Numbered from the stretch's first letter, positions 40,569 to 49,228 are shown. The stretch: 64,000 nucleotides of DNA from Tsukamurella sp. PLM1 (GCF_023168325.1 NZ_AP025688.1:1426001-1490000); one strand, 5' to 3'. A program made the numbers and translations. The notes: generated from the sequence alone by a model not told the origin.

Positions 40569-41548
40569 GCGGCCACGTTCCGGGCGAGCACGGACAGCAG
40601 CTCGTAGGCCACGTGGGCGGCCGCGATGCCGGTGAGCTCGGCGTGGTCGTAGGGCGGCGCGACCTCGACGACGTCGGCGCCCACCACCTCCACGCCGACC
40701 AGGGCCCGGATCGTGTTCAGCAGTTCGCGGCTCGTCATTCCGCCGGCCTCGGGGGTGCCGGTGCCGGGCGCGTGCGCGGGGTCGAGCACGTCGATGTCGA
40801 CGGAGACGTAGACGGGGCCGCCGGCACCGTCGGGCCCGGCGAGGCGACGGCGCATGCGTTCGATCACGCTGTTCAGGCCGTCGTTCTCGTAGTCGTCGGA
40901 GCGGATCACCTGGAACCCGAGCACACCGTCGGCGGTGAGGTCCTCCTCGCCGTAGAGGGGGCCGCGGATGCCGATGTGCATCGACCGCTCGAGGTCGATC
41001 AGGCCCTCCTCGCTCGCGCGCCGGAACGGCGTGCCGTGCGTGAACGGGGCGCCGAAGTACGTGTCCCACGTGTCCAGGTGCGCGTCGAAGTGCAGCACCG
41101 CGACGGGGCCCTGGTCGGCGGCGACGGCGCGCAGGATCGGCAGCGCCAGCGTGTGATCGCCGCCTAGGGTGAGGACCTTCGACCCGGCCCCGCGCAGCCG
41201 CGTGATCTCGGCCTCGACGGTTCCGAGCGCCTCCACGATGTCGAAGGGGTTCACGGCGAGGTCGCCGGCGTCGGCCACCTGGTGCACCGCGAACGGTGAG
41301 ACGTCCAGCGCGGGGTTGTAGGGCCGCAGCAGCTTCGACGACGCCCGGACGTGCCCCGGGCCGAACCGCGCTCCGGGGCGGTAGCTGACACCGCTGTCGA
41401 AGGGGATGCCGAGCACGGCGACGGCGGCACCGTCGACCTCGTCGAGGCGGGGCAGGCGCGCGAAGGTCTCCGGGCCGCAGTAGCGGGGGATGCGGCTCGC
41501 GTCGACGGGGCCGCGGGGCCGGGACGGGCGCTGGGATTCGTCGGACAC
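40565..41548 (-). CDS. Agmatinase/guanidinobutyrase family ureohydrolase
   Basis: 327 residues from GTG 41548, which has AGAGGA about 10 bases upstream; the upstream in-frame ATG at 41575 has none. Binuclear Mn ligands: [19 protein letters not shown] and [10 protein letters not shown]. SpeB-type enzymes release urea from agmatine, guanidinobutyrate or similar; next to a flavin monooxygenase and amidase the best guess is 4-guanidinobutyrate giving 4-aminobutyrate. First gene of the four-gene operon, divergent from the XRE-cupin regulator. Confidence 0.85.
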   Translation of the reverse strand: MSDESQRPSRPRGPVDASRIPRYCGPETFARLPRLDEVDGAAVAVLGIPFDSGVSYRPGARFGPGHVRASSKLLRPYNPALDVSPFAVHQVADAGDLAVNPFDIVEALGTVEAEITRLRGAGSKVLTLGGDHTLALPILRAVAADQGPVAVLHFDAHLDTWDTYFGAPFTHGTPFRRASEEGLIDLERSMHIGIRGPLYGEEDLTADGVLGFQVIRSDDYENDGLNSVIERMRRRLAGPDGAGGPVYVSVDIDVLDPAHAPGTGTPEAGGMTSRELLNTIRALVGVEVVGADVVEVAPPYDHAELTGIAAAHVAYELLSVLARNVAA

Positions 41549-41625
41549 GGAGAGATCCTCTCGCAAGGGGTGCATGTGTGGGCTGAATCACATAGTGTGG
41601 GACGTCGACCGACTTGTCAACTCGA

Positions 41626-41642
41626 GTTTCCTGAAAGGAAAC
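41626..41642. promoter_or_regulatory. Palindromic XRE-cupin operator
   Basis: GTTTCCTGAAAGGAAAC: perfect 7-bp arms around GAA, overlapping the ribosome site of the regulator gene and in the divergent region with the ureohydrolase operon. TTTCCT/AGGAAA dyads of this kind are typical of XRE-cupin regulators of amino-acid and polyamine genes. Confidence 0.75.
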
Positions 41643-41647
41643 GTCTG

Positions 41648-42268
41648 TTGGATGCCTCAGCTGCGGATGCCGTTCAGGCCGGGCCGGATCAGGTGGGCGC
41701 GGCGCTCAAGGCCGCGCGTCGCGCGCGGCGCCTGACCCTCGCCGACGTCGCGGAACGCGTGGCGGTCACCAAGGGCTACCTGTCCAAGGTGGAGCGCGGG
41801 CTGGCGGCCCCGTCGATGGCGGTGCTGGTCCGGTGGTGCGAGGTCCTGGATGTGCCCGTGGGGTCGCTGTTCGACGGTGGCGCCGCGGGCGCGATCGTCC
41901 GTGCGGACGGCTACCGGCCGGTGCACTTCGGTGGCACCGGCCTCTCGGAGTTCCTCCTCACCCCGTCGGGGGAGAACCGGATCCAGGTGCTGCTCAGCGA
42001 CATAGCGCCCGGCGGAGGAAGCGGCGACGAGGCCTACGCCCTGCCCGCCGAGGTGTCCTTCGTGCTGGTTCAGCGCGGCGCGCTGCGGCTCGCCTTCCCG
42101 CCCGACTCGGGCGTCGAACTCGGCGTCGGCGACGCGATGACCTTCGATCCGGGGCGGGCGCACACCTTCGCCGCCGGCCCCGATGGTGCCCGGGTCCTCT
42201 GGGTGATGGCCCCGGCGCTCCCCGCGGGGAGCGCCGTTAGACGTCCTCGTGCGTTCGTCCGTTCGTGA
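41648..42268 (+). CDS. XRE-cupin transcriptional regulator
   Basis: 206 residues from TTG 41648 (AAAGGA upstream, inside the operator). HTH: LTLADVAERVAVTKGYLSKVERGLAAPSM at residues about 30-58; C-terminal cupin with RIQVLLSDIAPGGGSGDEAY and GDAMTFDPGRAHTFAA. Small-molecule-binding autorepressor of the PuuR type; predicted to control the divergent arginine operon. Its 3' end overlaps the convergent FAD-protein gene by 32 bases. Confidence 0.85.
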   Translation: MDASAADAVQAGPDQVGAALKAARRARRLTLADVAERVAVTKGYLSKVERGLAAPSMAVLVRWCEVLDVPVGSLFDGGAAGAIVRADGYRPVHFGGTGLSEFLLTPSGENRIQVLLSDIAPGGGSGDEAYALPAEVSFVLVQRGALRLAFPPDSGVELGVGDAMTFDPGRAHTFAAGPDGARVLWVMAPALPAGSAVRRPRAFVRS

Positions 42269-43853
42269 CCGCCGCGGCACCCGCGCGCCGGCCCGAGAAG
42301 ATGCAATCAGCCAGCGAGAGCCCGCTCACGTACGAGTTGGAACAGACGCCCACGGCGGTGCGGCCGGCGGCGTACAGCCCGTCGACGGTCCCGCCCGCGG
42401 TAGTGCGGACCGCTCCGGTCTCCTCGTCGACCACCAGGCCGCCGAGGGTGAGCATCGGCATGGGGTAGCTCATCCGGTCGGTGAACGAGATGTCGAGCAG
42501 CGTGAACGGGGCCGCCGCCGCGGGGCGCCGCAGATCGTCGGGTTTCCCGAACGGATCGGGCCGGCCGTGCGCGATCGCCTCGTTGTGCGCGTCGACGGTG
42601 CGCCGTAGCCCGGCGGGGTCGATCCCGGCGCGCCGCGCGGCCTCCTCGACGGTGGGCGCGGAGACGCTGCCGATGCGGAGCAGGCGTTCGAGCTGGAGGC
42701 GCTGGAACCACACCGTCTGGTCGCCGATCTGCGCACGTGCCGCAGTGGCGAGGTCCGCGTCGACGAGCAGCCAGGCACGGTGTCCGGGCGCGTCGGCGAT
42801 CGCGGCGCCCAGCGCCGCGCCGTACCGGGACTCGTCGACCATCCGCCGCCCGTGCGCGTCGACGGCGAGCGCGCCGAGGTAGGCGCTGGGCGGGGCGATG
42901 AACCGCCAGTTCGACAGGGAGTCCATCCGGTCCGTCACGGCGCCCACGGAGCGTCCCAGCTCGATGCCGCTGCCGTCGTCGCCGGCGGTGCCCAGCGGCA
43001 GCCCCTGGTCCCAGGGGTAGCCGGGCGCGTGCGCGCGGACCATCGCGCCGTTCGCGATGAACCCGCCGGTGCTCAGCACGACGCCCGCGCGGGCGTGGAC
43101 GCGGATCGGACGGCCGTGACGGCGTTCGATCCGCGCGAGGAGCCGCTGCATCGTCGCGCGCAGCCCCTGGTGGTAGACGCCGGGTTTCGCCGAGATCCGG
43201 GTGAGGAGGGCGAACCGTCGGCGAACCGCGGCGGGCGCGCCCTCGATGGTGACCGCCTCGACGCCGACGACCCGCCCGTCCTCGACGACGAGGCCGGTGA
43301 CGCGGGTGCCGGTGCGCAGGCGGACTCCGTGCGCGGCGGCCGATGCGGCGAGCGGGCCGTAGAGCTTCTTGCCGGAGACCCCGGGGCCGTGGGCGCGGTG
43401 ACCGCGCTGGCGCGGCACCGCCGCGTCGCGGAAGCCGCCCGAGTTCTCGCTGCCCGAGAAGTACAGGTAGTAGTCGTCGGTGGGATAGGAGGTCTTGAAC
43501 GGGCACAGCGACGGGTCGAAGGGCACGCCGTGCGTCATCAGCCAGTCGATCATCGCGGGGGACTGCTCGCAGAACCGACGCAGCGTGGCCTCGGACACCG
43601 CGTCGCCCACTTCGAGCCGCAGGTACGAGAACATGTTCTCGACGTCGTCCTCGATGCCGGCCGCTCGTTGAATCCGGGTGCCGCCACCCGCGTAGACGAT
43701 GCCTCCCGAGAGGTTCGTCGCGCCGCCGCCGAGGTAGCGGTCCAGTGCCAGCACGTCGGCGCCGGTCTCGCGGGCGGCGAGTGCCGCGGCGACCCCGGCG
43801 CCCCCGTAGCCGATCACCACCACGTCGGCCGTCGTGTCCCAGTTCTGCGCCAT
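42237..43853 (-). CDS. FAD-dependent oxidoreductase, fumarate reductase/3-ketosteroid-dehydrogenase superfamily
   Basis: 538 residues. FAD-binding ADVVVIGYGGAGVAAALAAR at the N-terminus; LGGGATNLSGGIVYAGGG; substrate-domain segments; C-terminal GGLVVDEETGAVRT and LYAAGRTAVGVCSNSYVSGLSLAD loop. FMO-like single-subunit members include delta-1/delta-4 steroid dehydrogenases and fumarate reductases; the active-site Tyr/Arg cannot be assigned with confidence. ATG 43853; the crotonase gene lies 50 bases upstream on the same strand. Confidence 0.75.
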   Translation of the reverse strand: MAQNWDTTADVVVIGYGGAGVAAALAARETGADVLALDRYLGGGATNLSGGIVYAGGGTRIQRAAGIEDDVENMFSYLRLEVGDAVSEATLRRFCEQSPAMIDWLMTHGVPFDPSLCPFKTSYPTDDYYLYFSGSENSGGFRDAAVPRQRGHRAHGPGVSGKKLYGPLAASAAAHGVRLRTGTRVTGLVVEDGRVVGVEAVTIEGAPAAVRRRFALLTRISAKPGVYHQGLRATMQRLLARIERRHGRPIRVHARAGVVLSTGGFIANGAMVRAHAPGYPWDQGLPLGTAGDDGSGIELGRSVGAVTDRMDSLSNWRFIAPPSAYLGALAVDAHGRRMVDESRYGAALGAAIADAPGHRAWLLVDADLATAARAQIGDQTVWFQRLQLERLLRIGSVSAPTVEEAARRAGIDPAGLRRTVDAHNEAIAHGRPDPFGKPDDLRRPAAAAPFTLLDISFTDRMSYPMPMLTLGGLVVDEETGAVRTTAGGTVDGLYAAGRTAVGVCSNSYVSGLSLADCIFSGRRAGAAAVTNGRTHEDV

Positions 43854-43903
43854 GCGCGGACTATAACGTGTTCTACGCGGTGTGTGGCCGGGTTGCCGGG
43901 CGT

Positions 43904-44704
43904 TCAGTTCCCGGTGAACCGCGGCGGCCGCTTGTCGAGCATCGCGGCGACGGCCTCGTGATGATCGGCCGTGGAGTGCGCGATGGTCTGCATCGCGGCC
44001 GAGAGCTCGAGGAGCGCGTCGAGGCTCTGGCGCTGGCCCTCGCGCAGCAGCCGCTTCGTCATCCGCAGCGCCGTCGGGGGATTCGCGGCCACGCGATCGG
44101 CGAGGGCGCGGGCGGCGGTCAGCAGCTCGTCGGGCTCGACGACGCTGGAGACCATGCCCCAGTCGAAGGCGGTTCGCGCGTCCACGGCGTCGCCGGTGAG
44201 GGCCATTTCGGTCGCGCGCGCCATGCCGACGATCCGCGGGAGCAGCCACGCACCGCCGTCGCCGGGAATGAGGCCCACCTTGACGAAGCTCTCCGCGAAG
44301 AGGGCCCTCGTGGAGGCCACGCGCAGGTCGCACATCATCGCCAGGTCGCAGCCCGCGCCGATCGCCGGACCGTTGACCGCCGCGACGGTGGGCACCTCGC
44401 AGTGGTACAGGGCGCGCGGAATCCGTTGGATGCCATGGCGGTAGCCCTGTCGCTGCTGCGCCGCGGTGCCGCCGAACATGCCTTCCTTATCGCGCATGTG
44501 CTTGACGTTGCCGCCGGAGCTGAACGCCGAACCGGCGCCGGTGAGGATCGCCACGCGCACCTCGTCGTCGTGGTTCACCTCGTCCACCGCGCGCTCGATC
44601 GCCTCGATCATCGCGTCGTCGGAGACCGGGTTGCGCGCGGCGGGGTCGTTCAGGGTCCAGGTGACGACGGGGCCGTCGCGCTCGATCAGGAGGGGTTCGG
44701 TCAT
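43904..44704 (-). CDS. Enoyl-CoA hydratase/isomerase family protein
   Basis: 266 residues from ATG 44704 (an in-frame ATG at 44770 would add 22 poorly conserved residues). Crotonase motifs VAILTGAGSAFSSGGNVKHM and AAVNGPAIGAGCDLAMMCDLRVA, then KVGLIPGDGGAWLLPR with the Gly-Asp-Gly-Gly typical of hydratases/isomerases. Followed 50 bases later by the FAD oxidoreductase, suggesting a joint role in an acyl-CoA or steroid side-chain route (inference). Confidence 0.82.
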   Translation of the reverse strand: MTEPLLIERDGPVVTWTLNDPAARNPVSDDAMIEAIERAVDEVNHDDEVRVAILTGAGSAFSSGGNVKHMRDKEGMFGGTAAQQRQGYRHGIQRIPRALYHCEVPTVAAVNGPAIGAGCDLAMMCDLRVASTRALFAESFVKVGLIPGDGGAWLLPRIVGMARATEMALTGDAVDARTAFDWGMVSSVVEPDELLTAARALADRVAANPPTALRMTKRLLREGQRQSLDALLELSAAMQTIAHSTADHHEAVAAMLDKRPPRFTGN

Positions 44705-44757
44705 CCACTCAGGGTATTCGCCGCTCACCGCGGGCACTGCCGGACCGCCCGTCTCGG

Positions 44758-45491
44758 TCAGGCCGGCCACTCGATACCGAACCGGCTGTCCAGAACGCGG
44801 ACGCCCGCGGGCGTCACGCGCAGGGCGCGATGGGTCGGCAGGCGCTCCGCCCAGCCCGCGGAGAGGAAGCGTTCGCAGACCGCGCGGCCGGCCGGTCCCG
44901 CCAGGTGGTGCCTGGTCTCGGTCCAGTCGATGCAGTACCGGACCGCGGGGGAGGCACCGTCGGGCAGCGTGACGCCCAGGTCCGCGAGGAAGGCGAGCCC
45001 GTCCGCGGTGAGCAGATAATCGAGGTCGCGTCCCGCCGAGGCGGGGCGGTCCGCACCGCCGTCGTGAAGATGCCCGTCGCCGCCGGTGAGATGGCCGTTG
45101 TCGAGGAGGGCCGCCATGACCGCGACGCCCGGCGCCCCGCGAGGTGGTCGTAGCAGGTGCGCGCGGTGCGCATCCGGGCTGCCCGGGTACTGGCTTTGAG
45201 CGAGGTCACAGGCTGGGGCGGGGCGAGCGAGGCGAGCCGCTCGGCGACGTCGGCCACCGCAGGGTCGGAGATCCGATACCACCGGTGCCGCCCGTCGGCG
45301 CGGACCGCGAGCAGGCCGCCGTCGACCAGCTTGCGGAGGTGGGCGCTCGCGGTGGAACGAGAGATCCCGGCCTCGTCGGCCAGGACCCCGGCCGCGAGCT
45401 CGCGACCGCCCAGCAAGGACAGCAGGATCCGGCTGCGCGCGCGGTCGGCGAAGAGCTCCGCGACGGCGGCGACATCCGCATCACCCGGCAT
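44758..45491 (-). CDS. ArsR-family regulator with C-terminal effector region, one frame break
   Basis: About 245 residues. Winged HTH: ADRARSRILLSLLGGRELAAG, then GISRSTASAHLRKLVDGGLLAVRADGRHRWYRI. The frame changes near 45138 (one base lost) after TCYDHLAG; the C-terminal part ends with RVLDSRFGIEWPA. This ArsR subfamily with a CYDHLAG segment regulates adjacent MFS exporters. ATG 45491 overlaps the MFS stop by 11 bases, with GGAGGAGG upstream. Confidence 0.82.
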
Positions 45492-46854
45492 CGCAGGGCA
45501 CCTCCTCCGGAACAGTGGTGGCGCCGATGCTGGTGCGGACGCCTACGACGAGTATGGCCGCGACGATGACGAACGTGAGGGTGAGTGCCGGCCCTGATCG
45601 CCCCGCGGCGCTGTAGATCGCACCGGCAGCGGCGACCCCGAGCGCTCCGCCGGCCTGCCGGGCGCAGTTGAGCACGGCGCCCGCGAGGCCTGCGTGCTCG
45701 GCCGGTGCGGCGGCCAGCGCGACGGACGTCATGGCGGGCATGGCCAAGGATGCCGCCCCGATCAGGCACAGCCCGGCCGTGATCGCCGCCGGGTGGTGGG
45801 CGCCCGCGGCCACCACGACAGCGCCGCCTGCGGCGGCGGCGAACCCGGCGATCATCGGCGGACGCGGTCCCGTACGCGCGGTGAGGAATCCGCTGATGAT
45901 GGAGCCCGCGGCGATCACGACAGTCATCGGCAGAAGGGCCATGCCGGTTTCCAGGACGGTGAAGCCGTGCAGGTCCTGCAGGGCCAGCGCCACCACCAGA
46001 AGGGCGCCGTAGAGCGCCAGATTGAACACCAGCCCGGTGGTCACCGCGGCCCGGAACGGCCCGCGCCCCATCAGGCCCGGCGGAATCATCGGATGCGGCC
46101 CGTTGCGCTGAGACCGGATGAACGCCGTGGTCGCGCCGAGCGCCGCAGCGCCGTAGGTGAGGGCGACGGTGCCTCGTCCCTGGCCGAGTTCGATGAGGGC
46201 GGCCGTGCCGAGCGCGAGCCCCGCCGCGCCGAACGTCGCGCCGCGGTAGTCGATCGGGCGGGGCTGGCTGGGTGAGCGGGGGACGGTGCGGTGCAGCGCG
46301 GCGCCGGCTACGAGGGCGATCGGGACGCCCACCCAGAACGCGGCGCGCCAGCCCGACCCCGCGGCGAGCAGCCCGCCCTCCGGCGGCCCTGCGGCGAACC
46401 CCGCGCTCGCGATCCCGCCCCAGACGCCCAGTGCCCGTGCGCGTTCCGACGGGGACGGGTAGAGGTCTCCGATCATCGCCAGCGAGCTCGGCAGGATCAT
46501 TGCGGCGGCGACACCCTGTAGGGCGCGGCAGGCCAGCAGAGTCGTCCAGTCGGGAGCGACGGCGCAGCCGGCCGTCGCGGCCGCGAAGACGGCGAATCCG
46601 AGCATGCACACCCGGCGGCGACCGAACCCATCGGCCGCTGGACCGGCCGCGAGCATCAGAGCTGCGAACGGGATCGCGTACCCGTCGACCGCCCACTGCG
46701 CGGTGCCGAGTCCACCGCCGAGATCGCGGGACATGCTGCCCAGCACGACGTTCACGACCGTGGCGTCGAACTGGATCAGCCCGAAGGCGAGCGAGAGCGC
46801 CAGCAGCGCGACGGTGCGTCTGCTCTGCGACGGGGCTGTGGTGGTGTTCGGCAT
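45481..46854 (-). CDS. MFS transporter, DHA2-type
   Basis: 457 residues from ATG 46854. FGLIQFDATVVNVVLGSMSRDL in helix 1, motif A DGFGRRRVCMLGF, motif C-like ALQGVAAAMILPSSL, and about 14 helices. Likely drug/metabolite exporter under control of the overlapping ArsR gene. An upstream in-frame ATG at 46977 would run into the tRNA and is rejected. Confidence 0.85.
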   Translation of the reverse strand: MPNTTTAPSQSRRTVALLALSLAFGLIQFDATVVNVVLGSMSRDLGGGLGTAQWAVDGYAIPFAALMLAAGPAADGFGRRRVCMLGFAVFAAATAGCAVAPDWTTLLACRALQGVAAAMILPSSLAMIGDLYPSPSERARALGVWGGIASAGFAAGPPEGGLLAAGSGWRAAFWVGVPIALVAGAALHRTVPRSPSQPRPIDYRGATFGAAGLALGTAALIELGQGRGTVALTYGAAALGATTAFIRSQRNGPHPMIPPGLMGRGPFRAAVTTGLVFNLALYGALLVVALALQDLHGFTVLETGMALLPMTVVIAAGSIISGFLTARTGPRPPMIAGFAAAAGGAVVVAAGAHHPAAITAGLCLIGAASLAMPAMTSVALAAAPAEHAGLAGAVLNCARQAGGALGVAAAGAIYSAAGRSGPALTLTFVIVAAILVVGVRTSIGATTVPEEVPCDAG

Positions 46855-46962
46855 GATACCACCCTGGTGCCGGAAAGGTTCGGTCGGGGACGAACCATCA
46901 CCGGTCCGTTTCGCCGCCGGCGGATGGATGCCGTAACATGTTCCGAGCGTCGCAAGGCGTGC

Positions 46963-47036
46963 GCGGGCGTAGCTCAATGGTAGAGCCCTAGTCTTCCAAA
47001 CTAGCTACGCGGGTTCGATTCCCGTCGCCCGCTCCA
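46963..47036 (+). tRNA. tRNA-Gly (anticodon TCC)
   Basis: Acceptor GCGGGCG (46963-46969) pairs with CGCCCGC (47026-47032); D-arm AGCTCAATGGTAGAGC; anticodon loop CTTCCAA with TCC at 46995-46997; T-loop GGTTCGATTCC. Discriminator T and an encoded CCA follow. The 3' half, from the anticodon on, is the left attachment core of the integrated element, so this end of the gene is element-derived or shared. Confidence 0.95.
46993..47034 (+). repeat. attL core, 42-bp direct repeat in tRNA-Gly
   Basis: Forty-two bases from the anticodon loop to the tRNA 3' end are repeated exactly at 54646-54687. Flanks differ immediately on both sides (left: tagt before and caccag after; right: gaa before and agtg after). 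Confidence 0.95.
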
Positions 47037-47078
47037 CCAGATTCCCGCAGCTCAGGCTGTGGGTTTCTATTTTTCTGG

Positions 47079-48146
47079 TCAGGCCGCATCGGAGCCCCCT
47101 GTACGAGCGATGTACGAGTCGAGCGCCGCAGCGGCGTCAGCGTCGTCGGTGCCGGCGGCGCGGGCATAGCGTGAAGTGACGGAGAGAGTCGAGTGTCCGG
47201 CCCAGTCCCGGACCACGTGAACAGGAATGCCTGCTCGGAGCCAGGTGACGATCGCTGTGGCTCGAAGGTCGTAGAAGTCGCGCCCTCGGCTGAGCCGGGT
47301 CCATCCGTGACGACGGAGATACAGCTGATGGTTCACGGGCTCGGCACGCTCATCGAGAAACAGGAAGTCGCCTTCTGCGGTGTCCCGAAGCTGGCGTAGA
47401 TCGTTGACCAGGTCGAGGGCGATCGGCACCGTGCGGGTGCATCGATTCTTCGTGGAGGTGAGTTCCCGCTGTCGGCCGGACCCGGAGTACGCCCGACAGA
47501 CGGTGATCCGCTTGGCGGAGAGGTCCACGGCGTCTGGAGACAGTGCTGAAAGCTCGGCTGGCCTCAGTCCTGTACGTGCGGCAGTGTGGGCGTAGCACCT
47601 CAATGCAACGCTGTCGATTCGGCTCAACAGTGCGGCCAGCTCCATCTCGGCATATGCGGGCACGGTGCGAGCTGACTGCCCCCGAGGTGCGGCAACCTCG
47701 GTGACAGGGTTCTTCTCAGTGATTCCAATCAGTGCGGCGTGCCGGAAGATCCGTGCCAGCGTGCCGCGAGTGTTGCGAATCGTCGTGGGAGCGGATCCGG
47801 TCTCGGCCCACGCTGCCTGGGCTCGCTGGAGCTCCAGCGGAGTGATGTCCGCCAGGACAGTGTCGCCGAACCAAGGCAGGAGGCGCTGGTTCACGTTGGC
47901 TGCGAACACGGCGCGGGAGCCGGCGGAGAGCCCGTAGACGATGTCCGACCGGTGCAGATCCAGCAAGGTCGCCAGAGTGATAGTGCGTCCGAGATCCACC
48001 GGCTTCCGACGGTTGGCGACCTCCCAGGCGAGTGCGTCCCGTTTGAGGTCGAACACCTTCGTGCGCTCCCTGTAGACACCGGGCGAGCCCGGAACCTTGA
48101 TAAAGGCCCGGGCTCGCCAGCGATCGTTGTGCATCTTGGAGGGCAT
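47079..48146 (-). CDS. int: Tyrosine recombinase (integrase)
   Basis: 355 residues. N-terminal SAM-like core-binding domain, then catalytic residues: Arg in RTGLRPAELSAL, Lys in LTSTKNR, Arg in FYDLRATAIVTW, His in DWAGHSTLSVT and nucleophile Tyr in SRYARAAG. The usual His of HxxR is replaced by Tyr (YDLR) and the following His by Ala, a tolerated variant. Located next to attL, facing it, as in other tRNA-site elements. ATG 48146; the excisionase stop lies three bases upstream. Confidence 0.93.
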   Translation of the reverse strand: MPSKMHNDRWRARAFIKVPGSPGVYRERTKVFDLKRDALAWEVANRRKPVDLGRTITLATLLDLHRSDIVYGLSAGSRAVFAANVNQRLLPWFGDTVLADITPLELQRAQAAWAETGSAPTTIRNTRGTLARIFRHAALIGITEKNPVTEVAAPRGQSARTVPAYAEMELAALLSRIDSVALRCYAHTAARTGLRPAELSALSPDAVDLSAKRITVCRAYSGSGRQRELTSTKNRCTRTVPIALDLVNDLRQLRDTAEGDFLFLDERAEPVNHQLYLRRHGWTRLSRGRDFYDLRATAIVTWLRAGIPVHVVRDWAGHSTLSVTSRYARAAGTDDADAAAALDSYIARTGGSDAA

Positions 48147-48149
48147 GCA

Positions 48150-48386
48150 CTACCCCCGGTCGATGTTGCCGAGATAGTCGGCCCACGGATCTTCGGGACG
48201 CTCCGAGGTCGCCGTTCGCGTCTGCCGAGACAAGAATCGCTCTACCGCGCGCGAGCTGAATCGACGCTTACCGCGGATCTGCACGAACGTGAGCTCGCCC
48301 GCGCACGCCAGACGGTGAACGGTCGTGGGGGACATGCTGAGACGATTCGCCACTGCGGTGGCGTCCAGTAGGTCATCGGGGTGCAT
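48150..48386 (-). CDS. xis: Excisionase (MerR-type helix-turn-helix)
   Basis: 78 residues from ATG 48386 with AGAGGA eight bases upstream; longer in-frame starts lack a site. The HTH_17/excisionase pattern DDLLDATAVANRLSMSPTTV then HRLACAGELTFVQIRGKRRF is followed by an acidic tail. It sits immediately upstream of int in the same direction, as directionality factors of AICEs do. It bends DNA to favour excision (family knowledge). Confidence 0.85.
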   Translation of the reverse strand: MHPDDLLDATAVANRLSMSPTTVHRLACAGELTFVQIRGKRRFSSRAVERFLSRQTRTATSERPEDPWADYLGNIDRG

Positions 48387-48448
48387 CTGAGTCCTCTCGG
48401 AGGGTGGCGTGAACATCCACTGCGAACGTTCGAGAGCGACTCTACTCG

Positions 48449-48472
48449 TTGGAAGACGCATGCGTCAACCAA
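48449..48472. promoter_or_regulatory. 24-base palindrome between xis and the divergent regulator gene
   Basis: A perfect 12-base palindrome GACGCATGCGTC (48455-48466), separated by AA on each side from TTGG (48449) and CCAA (48469). It lies in the xis/48511 divergent gap, so it is the best candidate operator for the switch between integrated and excised states. Confidence 0.65.
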
Positions 48473-48510
48473 TGCGCACGAGCATGTGGACGATGCAGTA
48501 CGATCAGTAC

Positions 48511-48993
48511 ATGGAGTCCTTTGTGTCCCTCCGGGAGCTGGCAGCGAGACTCGATGTCGGACACACGGTGATGCCGCGACTAGTCGAGGCGGGCGTCGTC
48601 CGAGATGTAGCCAAGCTCGGAAAGCGTTCGAGTGGGGTTCCCGAAGAAGAGGCTCTACGCCTCGAGGCGATTCCATACGTCACAGAGGTGTTGCAGCCGA
48701 CGTTGGTCGTGCGAATCGCCGGGGACACAGATTGGCAGGATGATGATGCGATCCGGCAGTGGTGGCCTGTTAAGAATCCGGATCTCCTAGTGGGGGGCCT
48801 CTTGGTCACAACCGTTGTCGGGTTCGTTCTTCGAGCTGATCAAATCACGGGATACAGCTCAGAGTACGGACGACGCAGTTTCGATATTCGACCATCCAAT
48901 GGAGATCTTGGAATGGAAATACGAGGCCGCCGTTTCAAAACATCCGGAGGTTCGCTAACGCAAGTCTGGAATGAAGCGCGGACTCTGATATAG
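48511..48993 (+). CDS. Element-encoded protein with HTH-like N-terminus, unknown
   Basis: 160 residues from ATG 48511 (alternative ATG 48493 adds six). The start SLRELAARLDVGHTVMPRLV resembles a helix-turn-helix; the rest contains WQDDDAIRQWW and one hydrophobic stretch (LLVGGLLVTTVVGFVLRA), so it could be membrane-associated. Divergent from xis/int with a palindrome between, and followed by a strong terminator. A regulator of the element is possible but not shown. Confidence 0.55.
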   Translation: MESFVSLRELAARLDVGHTVMPRLVEAGVVRDVAKLGKRSSGVPEEEALRLEAIPYVTEVLQPTLVVRIAGDTDWQDDDAIRQWWPVKNPDLLVGGLLVTTVVGFVLRADQITGYSSEYGRRSFDIRPSNGDLGMEIRGRRFKTSGGSLTQVWNEARTLI

Positions 48994-49051
48994 TCGTTTT
49001 CGTTCTTCTTTCGAGTCCAGGATTCGAGGGGTGGCAAAGAACAGCAAAGTA

Positions 49052-49088
49052 GAACCCCGAGGAGATGGCTCTCCTCGGGGTTCTCTTT
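49052..49088 (+). terminator. Rho-independent terminator
   Basis: GAACCCCGAGGAG (49052-49064) pairs with CTCCTCGGGGTTC (49071-49083) around six bases, followed by TCTTTT. It ends the 48511-48993 transcript. Confidence 0.85.
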
Positions 49089-49183
49089 TCTCGAATTAGA
49101 GTCGCTACGAGTAGCCGTAGTGGGCCCTCATTTCCCCGCTGAACGCAGAACACGGATTCGACGTATAGATCTCGTCGCCCGAA

Positions 49184-49228
49184 ATATTCAGACGTCAGGT
49201 GGACTCACCGCTCACCAGGTCTGAATAT
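49184..49228 (-). terminator. Inverted repeat at the end of the element operon
   Basis: ATATTCAGA (49184-49192) and TCTGAATAT (49220-49228) form a perfect 9-bp stem with a smaller GGTG/CACC pair inside. It overlaps the stop of the 49212-50060 gene; probable terminator of the minus-strand operon. Confidence 0.5.

Noticed and set aside
46855..46977. Longer start for the MFS gene reaching into the tRNA
   Set aside because: It would overlap tRNA-Gly and has no ribosome site; ATG 46854 fits helix 1.
48935..49153. 72-codon minus-strand frame behind the regulator gene
   Set aside because: It runs antisense through the terminator hairpin, has no ribosome site and no recognisable protein features.
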